Assembly: GCA_009838645.1 (NCBI GenBank)
Contig: VXRC01000038.1
Coordinates: forward strand, 62,001 to 126,000
From: Gemmatimonadota bacterium
Lineage (GTDB): Bacteria > JAAXHH01
Reading direction: 5' to 3'
DNA length: 64,000 bases
The notes under the pieces: generated by a model
Database searches by the model: none
Told to the model about the DNA's origin: nothing
Seen by the model: the letters and a program-made list of their open reading frames with translations, nothing else
Part shown: one piece after another, positions 34,424 to 41,982 of the stretch
How positions within the stretch are numbered: position 1 is the first letter of the stretch
Layout: each line of letters begins with the position of its first letter
Position numbers and translations under genes: made by a program

Positions 34424-35179
34424 CTACCTGCCGACCTCGGCGAGTGACGCGCGGGCCGCCTGGGCCAGGAACCCCATATCGCTTCCGAGGGTGATCCACT
34501 GGAAGCCCTCCGCAATCCGCTTCCGGTTGGCCTCCATCGAGATGAACGCGTATCCGCCGGGCACGCCGAGTTCCTTCCCGCGGTCCATGATCCCCTTGAC
34601 GACCTTCTCCATCTCCGGGTGCGTCGGCTGACCCACGTAGCCATGGGACGCCGCGAGGTCGTTCGGCCCGACCAGGAAAGCGTCGACGCCGGGCGTGGTG
34701 AGTATGTCGTCAAGGTGCTCCACGGCTTCGACGGTCTCGATTTGGACCATGATGAAGGTTTCTTCGTTGGCGGTGCGGAGATATTCGGCCAGATCCAGGC
34801 CTGCGGTATTCAGGAAGCGGGCGCCCATGCCGCGGATGCCCATGGGCGGATACTTGGCTGCGCGGACGGCGTACTCCGCCTGCTCGCGGTTGTTGACCCA
34901 GGGAATAATCAGGCCTTCCGCCCCGATGTCCAGCGCCTTCTTGATATGCACCATGTCGTTCCACGGCACGCGGACGAGCGGGGTGACGTCCCGGCCCCGG
35001 GTCGCCTGGATCATGGGATGAAGGATCTCGGCATTCAACGGGCCGTGTTCGCCATCGAACCAGATCCAGTCGAAGGCCAGGTTCGACACCAGTTCCACGA
35101 TGTCGTTACTGGGGGTGCCGACGGATACGCCGTAGGTCACTTCGCCGTTGCGCAGTTTCTCCTTCAGCTTGTTTTTCAT
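34424..35179 (-). CDS. HpcH/HpaI-family class II aldolase
   Basis: The 251 residues follow the HpcH/HpaI pattern: TYGVSVGTPSNDIVEL, WIWFDGEHGP (the catalytic His region), LVRVPWND, IIPWVNNREQAEYAVRAAKYPP, GIRGMGARF, IMVQIETVEAVEHLDDIL with the metal Glu, and VGPNDLAASHGY with the metal Asp. Such enzymes cleave 2-keto-3-deoxy sugar acids or 4-hydroxy-2-ketoacids to pyruvate and an aldehyde. It is divergently oriented from a dienelactone-hydrolase gene. It fits the carbohydrate-acid catabolism implied by the enolase-superfamily and Gfo/Idh genes nearby. Confidence 0.88.
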   Translation of the reverse strand: MKNKLKEKLRNGEVTYGVSVGTPSNDIVELVSNLAFDWIWFDGEHGPLNAEILHPMIQATRGRDVTPLVRVPWNDMVHIKKALDIGAEGLIIPWVNNREQAEYAVRAAKYPPMGIRGMGARFLNTAGLDLAEYLRTANEETFIMVQIETVEAVEHLDDILTTPGVDAFLVGPNDLAASHGYVGQPTHPEMEKVVKGIMDRGKELGVPGGYAFISMEANRKRIAEGFQWITLGSDMGFLAQAARASLAEVGR

Positions 35180-35250
35180 GGGTTCTCCCGCGGGCCATCA
35201 TGCGATAAGAAAGGTGGTCTTCACGAAGTACATCACAAAGGATTTCACGA

Positions 35251-35279
35251 TTGATTCGCTACGTTTTGATAAGTATATT
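35251..35279 (+). promoter_or_regulatory. Predicted promoter for the dienelactone hydrolase gene
   Basis: TTGATT (35251-35256), a 17-base spacer and TATATT (35274-35279) lie in an A+T-rich stretch. Transcription would start near 35286, about 90 bases before ATG 35376. Confidence 0.55.
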
Positions 35280-35375
35280 GAAACCCGTCGCTCATGGAAA
35301 ACAGTAAATGCCCACGGGGCTCTCGATCCGTATCTTCGGAGCAGGGCCTCCCGGTTTGAAATAGGGGTAAACATC

Positions 35376-36230
35376 ATGGCAGGTATAACATCCAGTAGGC
35401 GATTTTCAATGCCCGTTGCGTACACTGCGCTCGTCATCCTTGCCTTTGCGGCACTGGCGATCCACGGACAGCAGATACCGTATGCGCCGACGTCCGAAGG
35501 CGAGATCCCCGACGCCATTCTCGGCGAGGCCGGCGCGCCCCGCGGCGGCGACCTGGCCTATTTCGATGAAGACCAGGCGACCAGGGGCTATCTCGCCGAA
35601 CCGGAAGGGCCGGGTCCCCGGGGCGCCGTCATCCTGATCCACGAATGGAACGGCCTGGTGGACCGCGTCAGGCAGGTGGCCGACGCGCTGGCCGCGGAGG
35701 GCTACGTCGCCCTGGCGGCCGATCTGTATTCGGGCCGAACGGGGAGCAACCGCGACGAGAACATGGCGCTTGTGCGGGAAACGCTGGACGACATGGACAA
35801 GATCATCCGCAACCTGGACGCGGCGGCGGCCTACCTGAGATCGCGGCCGGACGTGAACGGCAAGATCGGCGCCATGGGCTGGTGCTACGGCGGCGGGGTC
35901 GCGCTGAGTTACGCCCTGGGCGGCGAGAACCATGACGCCACCGCTATCTTCTACGGGCGCCTGCTTGATGATCCCGAACGGCTCAGCGCCATACACCACG
36001 AGATCTACGGCACCTTCGCCGGACTCGACCGCGGCCCCTCGCCCGAACAGGTGGAAAGCTTCGTCGCCGCGCTCCGCCAGGCCGGCGTGGAGAACGACGT
36101 GCACATCTACGACGACGTCAACCACGGGTTCTGGCTATACGTGGAGCGCGATCCGAAGAACGAGGAACCCGCGCTGGACGCCTGGGAGCGGCTGAAGTCC
36201 TATCTCAAGCGAACCATCGGAAGCGATTGA
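35376..36230 (+). CDS. Secreted dienelactone-hydrolase-family alpha/beta hydrolase
   Basis: A signal peptide (residues ~10-32, ending AIHGQ) precedes an alpha/beta-hydrolase domain. GAVILIHEWNGL is the oxyanion-side strand. GAMGWCYGGGVAL carries the dienelactone-hydrolase nucleophile Cys170 in G-x-C-x-G context, and the catalytic His is His250 (YDDVNHGFW). The ATG at 35376 is chosen; the frame is open upstream but the first part would not be coding. The stop overlaps the ATG of the following PhyH gene by one base, so the two are coupled. Confidence 0.85.
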   Translation: MAGITSSRRFSMPVAYTALVILAFAALAIHGQQIPYAPTSEGEIPDAILGEAGAPRGGDLAYFDEDQATRGYLAEPEGPGPRGAVILIHEWNGLVDRVRQVADALAAEGYVALAADLYSGRTGSNRDENMALVRETLDDMDKIIRNLDAAAAYLRSRPDVNGKIGAMGWCYGGGVALSYALGGENHDATAIFYGRLLDDPERLSAIHHEIYGTFAGLDRGPSPEQVESFVAALRQAGVENDVHIYDDVNHGFWLYVERDPKNEEPALDAWERLKSYLKRTIGSD

Positions 36231-36976
36231 TGGATGCTTTCGAGCAGGCCCTCGCCGAAATCGACACCTTCGGCTTCACCCTGTTGCCCGATGTGCTGTC
36301 GGTGTCCCAGGTGCGCACGCTTCGCGAGGCGTTGACCCACGTAGCCGCGGCGCACGGCGAGGCCGATTACGAGAACCGAGGGGGCACATCGCTGCTGGTG
36401 CGGAACCTGCCCACCCTGGATCCGGTGTTTCTCCAGGTCATCGACCACCCCGTCGTCCTTCCGATCCTGGAAAGTGTGCTGGACAAGACCGTGGTACTGG
36501 GCAGCCTGAGTTCCCGCATCGTGCGGCCGGGCGACGGCTACCAGGACTTTCACAGCGACATCCCGCAGCACATGCTGAACCCGGTTTCCCCCGTGATGAT
36601 GAACACCATCTGGATGCTGGACGATTTCGACGCGGCGATCGGCGGCACGCGGATCGTCCCCGGTTCACACAAGAGCGGATGGGTGGGTCCACCCAAGGGC
36701 ATGGAGGTGCGGCACGTCTACCAGCCCGTGGCTTCCGCGGGCAGCGTGCTGATCTTCAACGGACAGTGCTGGCACGGAGGCGGCGCGAACACCACCGACC
36801 GCAACCGGCACGCGCTCTTCGGGCACTACCGCAAGTCCATGCTCCTCTTCCAGCTCGATCCCCACGACGGTTTCCGGGACGAGTGGTTCGAAGGGCTTTC
36901 GCCCCGCCAGAAGCAGCTATTGCGCATGCAGAAGGGCGTAGGCGCGCGCCACGCGGCGGACGACCATCTGCTGTAG
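36230..36976 (+). CDS. PhyH-family Fe(II)/2-oxoglutarate oxygenase
   Basis: The iron site is H-S-D in YQDFHSDIPQHM and the distal His in QCWHGGGANTTDRNRHALFGHY, whose Arg would bind 2-oxoglutarate. GGTRIVPGSHKSG is the family turn. The gene starts at ATG 36230 in a TGATG overlap with the dienelactone-hydrolase gene, implying a joint role, with one enzyme hydroxylating and the other hydrolysing a common metabolite (inference). At 248 residues it is slightly short but complete. Confidence 0.85.
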   Translation: MDAFEQALAEIDTFGFTLLPDVLSVSQVRTLREALTHVAAAHGEADYENRGGTSLLVRNLPTLDPVFLQVIDHPVVLPILESVLDKTVVLGSLSSRIVRPGDGYQDFHSDIPQHMLNPVSPVMMNTIWMLDDFDAAIGGTRIVPGSHKSGWVGPPKGMEVRHVYQPVASAGSVLIFNGQCWHGGGANTTDRNRHALFGHYRKSMLLFQLDPHDGFRDEWFEGLSPRQKQLLRMQKGVGARHAADDHLL

Positions 36977-37070
36977 AAGATCACTGGCGCATTTGATCTG
37001 GCCACCAATCCCTGCACCGCCTTCTAACGATCGCACTATTTTAGATACATTGTAGACACTTGGAGAAATC

Positions 37071-37493
37071 ATGGCGAGTTTATCAGGATCCGACCACCTG
37101 GAAGAGGGTTCGAAGGAATCTCTGGATTTCTCGAAGCTCGGGCGAATCGCAGGCATCAAAGAGGATGTCTTACCGGTGGTCGTGCAGGATTCGTCTACGA
37201 AGGAAGTGTTGATTCTGGCCTACATCAACCGCCTGGCCCTGGACGAATCCATGAAGACCGGGATCGCCACGTTCTGGAGCACTTCGCGGAACGAACTGTG
37301 GGTGAAGGGCGCCACGTCGGGAAACGCCCTCGGTATCGATGAAATCCGCGTGAATTGCGAACAGAATTCCGTGGTCTATCTCGTGACACCCCGCGGCGGC
37401 GGAGCCTGTCACACGAAGGACAGCGACGGACAGTACCGGACCGGTTGCTACTATCGGCGCATAAAGTCGTCAGGGAAACTGGAGTACGTCTGA
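37071..37493 (+). CDS. HisI-like phosphoribosyl-AMP cyclohydrolase homologue with altered metal site
   Basis: The fold is HisI throughout: LDFSKLGRIAGI, VLILAYINRLALDES, FWSTSRNELWVKG-x-TSGN, then GGGACHT and GCYYRR. Zinc cysteines are kept (Cys96, Cys113, Cys126). The Mg-binding D-C-D-x-D motif of HisI, however, is N-C-E-Q-N (residues 95-99), losing two of three aspartates and changing the third to Glu. The segment between Cys113 and Cys126 is longer than usual. It may be a functional variant or a paralogue with a different substrate. GGAG precedes ATG 37071. No other early his genes adjoin it. Confidence 0.7.
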   Translation: MASLSGSDHLEEGSKESLDFSKLGRIAGIKEDVLPVVVQDSSTKEVLILAYINRLALDESMKTGIATFWSTSRNELWVKGATSGNALGIDEIRVNCEQNSVVYLVTPRGGGACHTKDSDGQYRTGCYYRRIKSSGKLEYV

Positions 37494-37496
37494 AGG

Positions 37497-37518
37497 GACC
37501 GGCGTAGCATCGGTTTTT
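37497..37518 (+). terminator. Weak Rho-independent terminator candidate after the HisI-like gene
   Basis: GACCG and CGGTT (five pairs, one G-T) flank a 9-base loop and run into TTTTT. The stem is short, so confidence is low. Confidence 0.3.
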
Positions 37519-37577
37519 GTGGTTCTGAAGTAAGCGTAGAACGAATCACCCTGAATTTAGGAAAGACCGGAAAACTT

Positions 37578-37667
37578 AACCATTTTGGAGCAACCTCCGA
37601 ACATATCCTACTTTTTCGGAATACAGTCCAAAACGGTAAGAAACGCGACTCGATTCAGGTAAGAAAC
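37578..37667. repeat. Nested inverted repeat plus direct repeat in an A+T-rich gap
   Basis: AACCATTTTGG (37578-37588) pairs with CCAAAACGGT (37628-37637) with one mismatch, and TCCGA (37596-37600) pairs with TCGGA (37616-37620) inside it. GGTAAGAAAC occurs at 37635-37644 and again at 37658-37667. The 190-base gap holds no open reading frame and is much richer in A+T than its surroundings. Confidence 0.5.
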
Positions 37668-37683
37668 CAGGGCGCGTTCCCGC

Positions 37684-38424
37684 CTACCCCCCAAAAGCCG
37701 CCAAGTAGAGTTTTGTGCGTTCGTTCAGGACGCCGTAGAAGGCCCGGGTTTCCGGGTCGTCGCTGTCCCGCCAGAGGGTGGCGGGAATCCCCGAATCATT
37801 GGCCAGCGGGTCCCGGTCTCGGTGGCCGTAGTAGATCTGCGCGGTCTTCCGCACGGCCCGCGTGGGACGCGTCGTGGCTGTGTGGAGCACCGATACGTTG
37901 AACAGGGCGCAGGTGCCCGCGGGTCCGTGAAGGTCGTAGACGCCCCGTTCCAGTTGCGTGCTGCTCTCCTTCAAAACAGGCTGATCGACCCCTTCGGGCG
38001 AGATGGAGAAGCAGTGGGAATCCTCATCCACGTCGGTGAAATAGACCATGAGCTGGATGTAGTCCATGCGAAGGGGATGGTCGAGCCAGTGGACCTTGTC
38101 GCGGTGCCAGCGCTGGTGGAACTCGCCCTTGTACGGTCCCATGGATCGCAGCCCGATTTCTCCGAAACACAGCGGACCGCCCATCAGTTCCTCGATGGTG
38201 CCGTAGATGGCGGGATGGCGGATCAGTCCGTCGAAGGCCGGCGTGGTGATAAGGGCGTCGTAATTCGCCTCCTGATGGTGGCCGTAGGGATGCCAGAAAT
38301 AGGGGTACTTGCGGCGGTCCTCGTCGAAGAGATTCAGAAAACGATCCACCTCATCGTCCACGAGGACCTTGCCGAGGTTGATGAATCCGTTCTGACGAAA
38401 GAACGCCAGGTCGGCCTGTTCCAT
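37684..38424 (-). CDS. PhyH-family Fe(II)/2-oxoglutarate oxygenase
   Basis: The 246-residue protein starts MEQADLAFFRQNGFINLGKVLV, the common PhyH opening. Iron ligands are H-x-D in RWHRDKVHW and the distal His in VSVLHTATTRPTRAVRKTAQIYYG. The ATG at 38424 lies 9 bases after the stop of the SDR gene on the same strand, so they form a two-gene unit. This clade, with the FSISPEG segment, is common in Latescibacterota- and Poribacteria-like genomes. The substrate is unknown. Confidence 0.83.
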   Translation of the reverse strand: MEQADLAFFRQNGFINLGKVLVDDEVDRFLNLFDEDRRKYPYFWHPYGHHQEANYDALITTPAFDGLIRHPAIYGTIEELMGGPLCFGEIGLRSMGPYKGEFHQRWHRDKVHWLDHPLRMDYIQLMVYFTDVDEDSHCFSISPEGVDQPVLKESSTQLERGVYDLHGPAGTCALFNVSVLHTATTRPTRAVRKTAQIYYGHRDRDPLANDSGIPATLWRDSDDPETRAFYGVLNERTKLYLAAFGG

Positions 38425-38433
38425 AGTCTCCCC

Positions 38434-39138
38434 TCAGACCGACCGGGTGATGCCGCCGTCGACGCGCAGGTTTTGCCCGGTGATATAGCCGGAGCCGGGC
38501 GACAGCAGGAAAGCGGCCGTTTCCGCGATCTCTTCCACGGTGCCGTAGCGTCCCATGGGTATGCGCGACCGGAAGGCCTCCGATTCCGGGAGGCTGTTGA
38601 TGAACCCCGGCAGGATGTTGTTCATTCGGATATTGTCCCCGGCGTGGTTGTCGGCGTAGATCTTCGTATAACTCGCCAGGGCCGCCCGAAAAGCGGTCGA
38701 CACGGGGAAGTAATGCTCCGGTTCGAAAGCGGCGTAGGTCGAGATGTTCACGATGGAACCACCGCCCTGGCCCACCATGATCGGGGTGACGAGGCGCGCC
38801 ATGCGCACCACGTTGAGGAACACGATGTCCAGTCCCTCGTGCCAGTCTTCGTCCGGAATGTCCAGGAGATCGCCCTTGGGCGGATGCCCCGTGCTGTTGA
38901 CGACACCGTCGATGCGGCTGTGGGCGTCCATGGTCAGATCGACCAGTTTCCGAAGGTCGGCTTCGTCCGTGACGGAACCGGTCACGCCGATCCCGCCCAG
39001 TTCACCGGCGAGCGATTCCGCCGCACCGGAAGGGGACAGCAGCGAGACGGCCCACCCCTGGCCGGCCAGGTTCCTCGCGATGGCCGCACCCATGCCGCGA
39101 CCCGCTCCCGTAATGACTGCTACACGTTGCGCACTCAT
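38434..39138 (-). CDS. SDR-family protein lacking the catalytic Tyr/Lys pair
   Basis: The cofactor motif ITGAGRGMGAAIA and the C-terminal SGYITGQNLRVDGG are intact and the serine of NIST (Ser133) is present. The YxxxK positions read S-T-A-F-R (residues 147-151), so Tyr is Ser and Lys is Arg; a Tyr at 143 is the nearest alternative. ATG 39138 is preferred because AGGGAG lies 5 bases upstream; the open frame continues upstream without coding character. It precedes a PhyH gene by 9 bases. Either the chemistry differs or the protein is non-catalytic. Confidence 0.75.
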   Translation of the reverse strand: MSAQRVAVITGAGRGMGAAIARNLAGQGWAVSLLSPSGAAESLAGELGGIGVTGSVTDEADLRKLVDLTMDAHSRIDGVVNSTGHPPKGDLLDIPDEDWHEGLDIVFLNVVRMARLVTPIMVGQGGGSIVNISTYAAFEPEHYFPVSTAFRAALASYTKIYADNHAGDNIRMNNILPGFINSLPESEAFRSRIPMGRYGTVEEIAETAAFLLSPGSGYITGQNLRVDGGITRSV

Positions 39139-39247
39139 GCCACTCCCTTCGTCGATTCGATCCCTTGACCGTTGCCGGACCCTTGTCCGGAAATGTTCTC
39201 GTGTTTCGTAGATACGCTGCCGGAGCCACGGGCTACCAGGTGCCACC

Positions 39248-39285
39248 GCCCCGGCCAAGGCATTGCCAAACGCCCCGACCAAGGC
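39248..39285. repeat. 15-bp direct repeat in a divergent gap
   Basis: CGCCCCGGCCAAGGC (39248-39262) recurs with one change at 39271-39285, 23 bases apart, next to an A+T-rich patch (GATATATAAAC) upstream of the enolase-superfamily gene. It could be an operator or a simple duplication. Confidence 0.35.
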
Positions 39286-39338
39286 GATATATAAACAAAT
39301 GCGTTGCCGCAATCAATGACGGAATGTAGCGTTAGATC

Positions 39339-40439
39339 ATGAAAATTACCGCCCTGAAGACCCACGCCGTTCACGTGAATCACCGGGGAGACTGGACGTT
39401 CCTGGCGGTGCACACCGACGAGGAGATCACCGGTTACGGCGAGGTGAATCCCGGCGGCGCAAGATCCGGGAGCGTGGACTTCCTGCGGCAGGCCGAACCC
39501 GTGCTGGCCGGACGCGATCCCGGCGACATCGAACGCATCCTGGCCGAACTCCTCCCTTCGCCCGTCGACCGGTCGAAAGTGATGGCGATGAGCGCCCTCG
39601 ACCAGGCCCTGTGGGACATCAAGGGGAAGGTCCTGGGCGTGCCGGTGGCCGACCTCATCGGAGGCCGCTGCCGCAATGAGATCCCCCTCTACGCCAACAT
39701 CAACCGGGCTACCACCGACCGGACGCCCGCGGGATTCGCCCGGAACGCGGCCGCCGCGGTCGCGGACGGATTCGACGCCGTGAAGCTCGCGCCCTTCGAC
39801 GGGATGCCTGCCGGTATCGACCGGGCTTCGGATGCCCGGGCAGGCATCGCCTGCATGGAAGCGGTGCGCGCCGCGATCGGTCCGGACGTGTCCCTGCTGA
39901 TCGACTGCCACAGCCACTTCACCGCCCGGGGAGGATGCGAGGTCTTCGACGCGCTCAAGGACCTGGACCTGTACTGGTACGAGGAACCCGTGCCCGACGA
40001 GGACCACGAGGGATACCGGACCATCAAAGATCACATTGACGTGCCGCTGGCCGGAGGCGAGAGCCTGATGTACCGGGAGGGGTTCTGGCCCGTACTGGAC
40101 CAGGGGCTGATGGACGTCATCATGCCGGACGTAACGATCGTGGGTGGGCTTTGGGAACTGAAGAAGGTCGCCGCCATGGCGGAGGGCCGGGGGATTCCCA
40201 CCGCGCCGCACGGTCCCTTCGGGCCGTTGACCATCGCGGCGGGCGTGCAGGCCATGGCCGCCCATCCGAGGTTTCGGGTCCTGGAATACGCCTGGGGAGA
40301 GGTGCCGTGGAGACACGAGCTTATCGAACCGCCGGAGAGGATCGAAGGCGGTCGGATTCGTGTAACCGACCGGCCCGGGCTGGGCGTCTCGCTGAACATG
40401 GATGCGATTGAAACCTACAGGGCGGACCGAGATCGGTAG
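39339..40439 (+). CDS. Enolase-superfamily enzyme (mandelate racemase/muconate lactonizing type)
   Basis: The N-terminal capping domain (MKITALKTHAV, then ITGYGEVNPGG) is followed by a barrel with ALDQALWDIKGK, VKLAPFD (acid/base Lys region), metal ligands LIDCHSHF (Asp), YWYEEPVP (Glu) and LAGGESL (Glu), and TAPHGPFGP with the catalytic His. The Lys plus His arrangement suggests acid-sugar dehydration or epimerisation. The length of 366 residues is normal. It is divergent from the SDR/PhyH pair. Likely part of sugar-acid catabolism together with the HpcH-type aldolase; substrate unknown. Confidence 0.86.
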   Translation: MKITALKTHAVHVNHRGDWTFLAVHTDEEITGYGEVNPGGARSGSVDFLRQAEPVLAGRDPGDIERILAELLPSPVDRSKVMAMSALDQALWDIKGKVLGVPVADLIGGRCRNEIPLYANINRATTDRTPAGFARNAAAAVADGFDAVKLAPFDGMPAGIDRASDARAGIACMEAVRAAIGPDVSLLIDCHSHFTARGGCEVFDALKDLDLYWYEEPVPDEDHEGYRTIKDHIDVPLAGGESLMYREGFWPVLDQGLMDVIMPDVTIVGGLWELKKVAAMAEGRGIPTAPHGPFGPLTIAAGVQAMAAHPRFRVLEYAWGEVPWRHELIEPPERIEGGRIRVTDRPGLGVSLNMDAIETYRADRDR

Positions 40440-40455
40440 GCGGTCCCGTAGTCAG

Positions 40456-40483
40456 CCCCGGCGCCTGGCCTGGCGGCCCGGGG
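40456..40483. terminator. G+C-rich hairpin between convergent genes
   Basis: CCCCGGCGCC (40456-40465) pairs with GGCG and CCGGGG (40472-40483), with a 2-base bulge and a 6-base loop. It sits between the enolase-superfamily gene and the thioredoxin gene. No T-run. Confidence 0.4.
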
Positions 40484-40517
40484 ACGCTGGCCCGTCGGCC
40501 CCCGGACACTGGATCGC

Positions 40518-41243
40518 TTACTTCTTCGCCAGCGCGGCCTTGATCGCGGCCTCGAATGCGTCTTTCGTCTGGTTGTTGACGAAACGCTTCGACACGGTGC
40601 CTTCGCGATCGATCACGAAGGTGTGGGGTATGGTAAGCACGTTGCCGTACGCCTGGTAGGTCTTCCGGTCCGCTTCCACGATGGGATAGGATACGTTCAG
40701 CTTTTCGACGAAAGGTTTCGTGATGGGAAGCCCCTCTTCGTCGAGGGAAAGTCCGAGTACCTCGACACCCTGTTTCCCGTATGTTTCGTAGAGTCCGTTC
40801 AGGACCGGCATCTCCACGAGGCAGGGCGGACACCAGGTGGCCCAGAAGTTCACCACGACCACCTTTCCTTTCAAGGCGGATAGACTGGCCTCGCCGCCGC
40901 CCAGGACCGGCAGGTTGAAATCGGGCGCGGCGCTGCCTTCCTTCAGCATGAGCCGGGCCTCGATGGCCTTCAACTCGGCCACGACGGCCGCCCGGACGCG
41001 GGGAACCATGTTCGGGGTGACCTGGATCCCGAGCTCATTGTATACGGCCATGGCCGTTTCCGGACCGAAATTCGGCTTGCCGGCCTTGGATTCGGAGACC
41101 TGCTTCATGATATAGACAACGATCTTCTGCTCGTCGTCGGTCAGGGGTTGCTCGCCCTGGTCCGCGGTCTGCGCCTGTACGTTGGACAGGACGAAGGCCC
41201 CGGCAAACATTGCACATAAAAACGTTGTATATATTCTTTTCAC
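40518..41243 (-). CDS. Secreted TlpA/ResA-like thiol-disulfide oxidoreductase
   Basis: A signal peptide (MKRIYTTFLCAMFAGAFVLSNVQAQ) leads to an unusual alpha-helical N-terminal region (residues ~30-95). It is followed by a thioredoxin domain: APDFNLPVLGG, VVVNFWATWCPPCLVEMP with the CPPC redox pair, VLGLSLDEEG, and the cis-proline TIPHTFVID. The family reduces disulfides in the periplasm, for example for cytochrome c assembly. At 241 residues, the extra helical segment is longer than in ResA. It faces the previous gene across a hairpin and precedes no obvious partner. Confidence 0.87.
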   Translation of the reverse strand: MKRIYTTFLCAMFAGAFVLSNVQAQTADQGEQPLTDDEQKIVVYIMKQVSESKAGKPNFGPETAMAVYNELGIQVTPNMVPRVRAAVVAELKAIEARLMLKEGSAAPDFNLPVLGGGEASLSALKGKVVVVNFWATWCPPCLVEMPVLNGLYETYGKQGVEVLGLSLDEEGLPITKPFVEKLNVSYPIVEADRKTYQAYGNVLTIPHTFVIDREGTVSKRFVNNQTKDAFEAAIKAALAKK

Positions 41244-41365
41244 ACTTACCTCCCCTTCAGCTGATTTTTATCTCTCCGACCGTGCCTGGTTATCTTGAAC
41301 TCCCGGCTGGCCGTAGACCGAGCAACCTGATCGTCGAATCCGACCCGGTTCCGGGAATTCGAATA

Positions 41366-41719
41366 TCAGGCCTTGCTGTCTGCCTTCTCGGCCCCGGCCG
41401 CTTTCTTGAGCAGTTCGTTGAAATTCATTTCGAAATTCGCCAGGTCGCTGCGGTCCACGATCGTGGCGGCCGCTACGCCCACGGCGATGGCCACGGCTTC
41501 CCGGATCTCCGCACCTTCGGCGCCGTACTTCATGGCCTTCTTGAGATGTCCTTCCAGGCAGTTCTGGCATCCGGCGCTCAGCGACGCGGCTATGGCGATC
41601 AGTTCCTTGGTCTTGTTGTCGAGCGCCGTGCCTTCCCGGTAGGTCTCCCGGTAGAAATCGAAGTAGATGTCCTTCATCCGTTCTTCCAGCAACTCGTATG
41701 ACCTGAGAACCTTGCCCAC
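41366..41719 (-). CDS. Carboxymuconolactone decarboxylase (AhpD-like) family protein
   Basis: The 117-residue all-helical protein contains the AhpD-type motif LSAGCQNCLEGHLKKA, a C-x-x-C followed by His, used in thiol-based peroxide defence. Flanking helices (ALDNKTKELIAIAAS, EIREAVAIAVGVAAATI) match the CMD family. The GTG start at 41719 is supported by GGAGG 8 bases upstream. A thioredoxin-like gene lies downstream on the same strand, compatible with a shared redox role. Confidence 0.85.
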   Translation of the reverse strand: MGKVLRSYELLEERMKDIYFDFYRETYREGTALDNKTKELIAIAASLSAGCQNCLEGHLKKAMKYGAEGAEIREAVAIAVGVAAATIVDRSDLANFEMNFNELLKKAAGAEKADSKA

Positions 41720-41903
41720 GTATGTATCCTCCGGAACCCGATGCGAAGACGTAAGGAATCTGACGTTGTATCAATGCGAACGGGCTGCGATCCGGCTGCC
41801 ATCCCGCCCATCCGAACCCATTGAAGTATTCAAAATCGCGCCGGGATTATTCAAACTTAAACCCGGGAACGGTTACAGACATACTAAGGCGCTTCCTCCT
41901 CCG

Positions 41904-41940
41904 GCGCAATCTGATTCGGCGCACCCGCGCAATCTGATTC
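41904..41940. repeat. 14-bp direct repeat downstream of uvrC
   Basis: GCGCAATCTGATTC occurs at 41904-41917 and 41927-41940, 23 bases apart. The 263-base gap between uvrC and the AhpD-like gene holds nothing else that I can identify. Confidence 0.4.
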
Positions 41941-41982
41941 CGCGCCGCCTCGGGCCGCTCCCACCTGCCCGGCGCGGACCGT

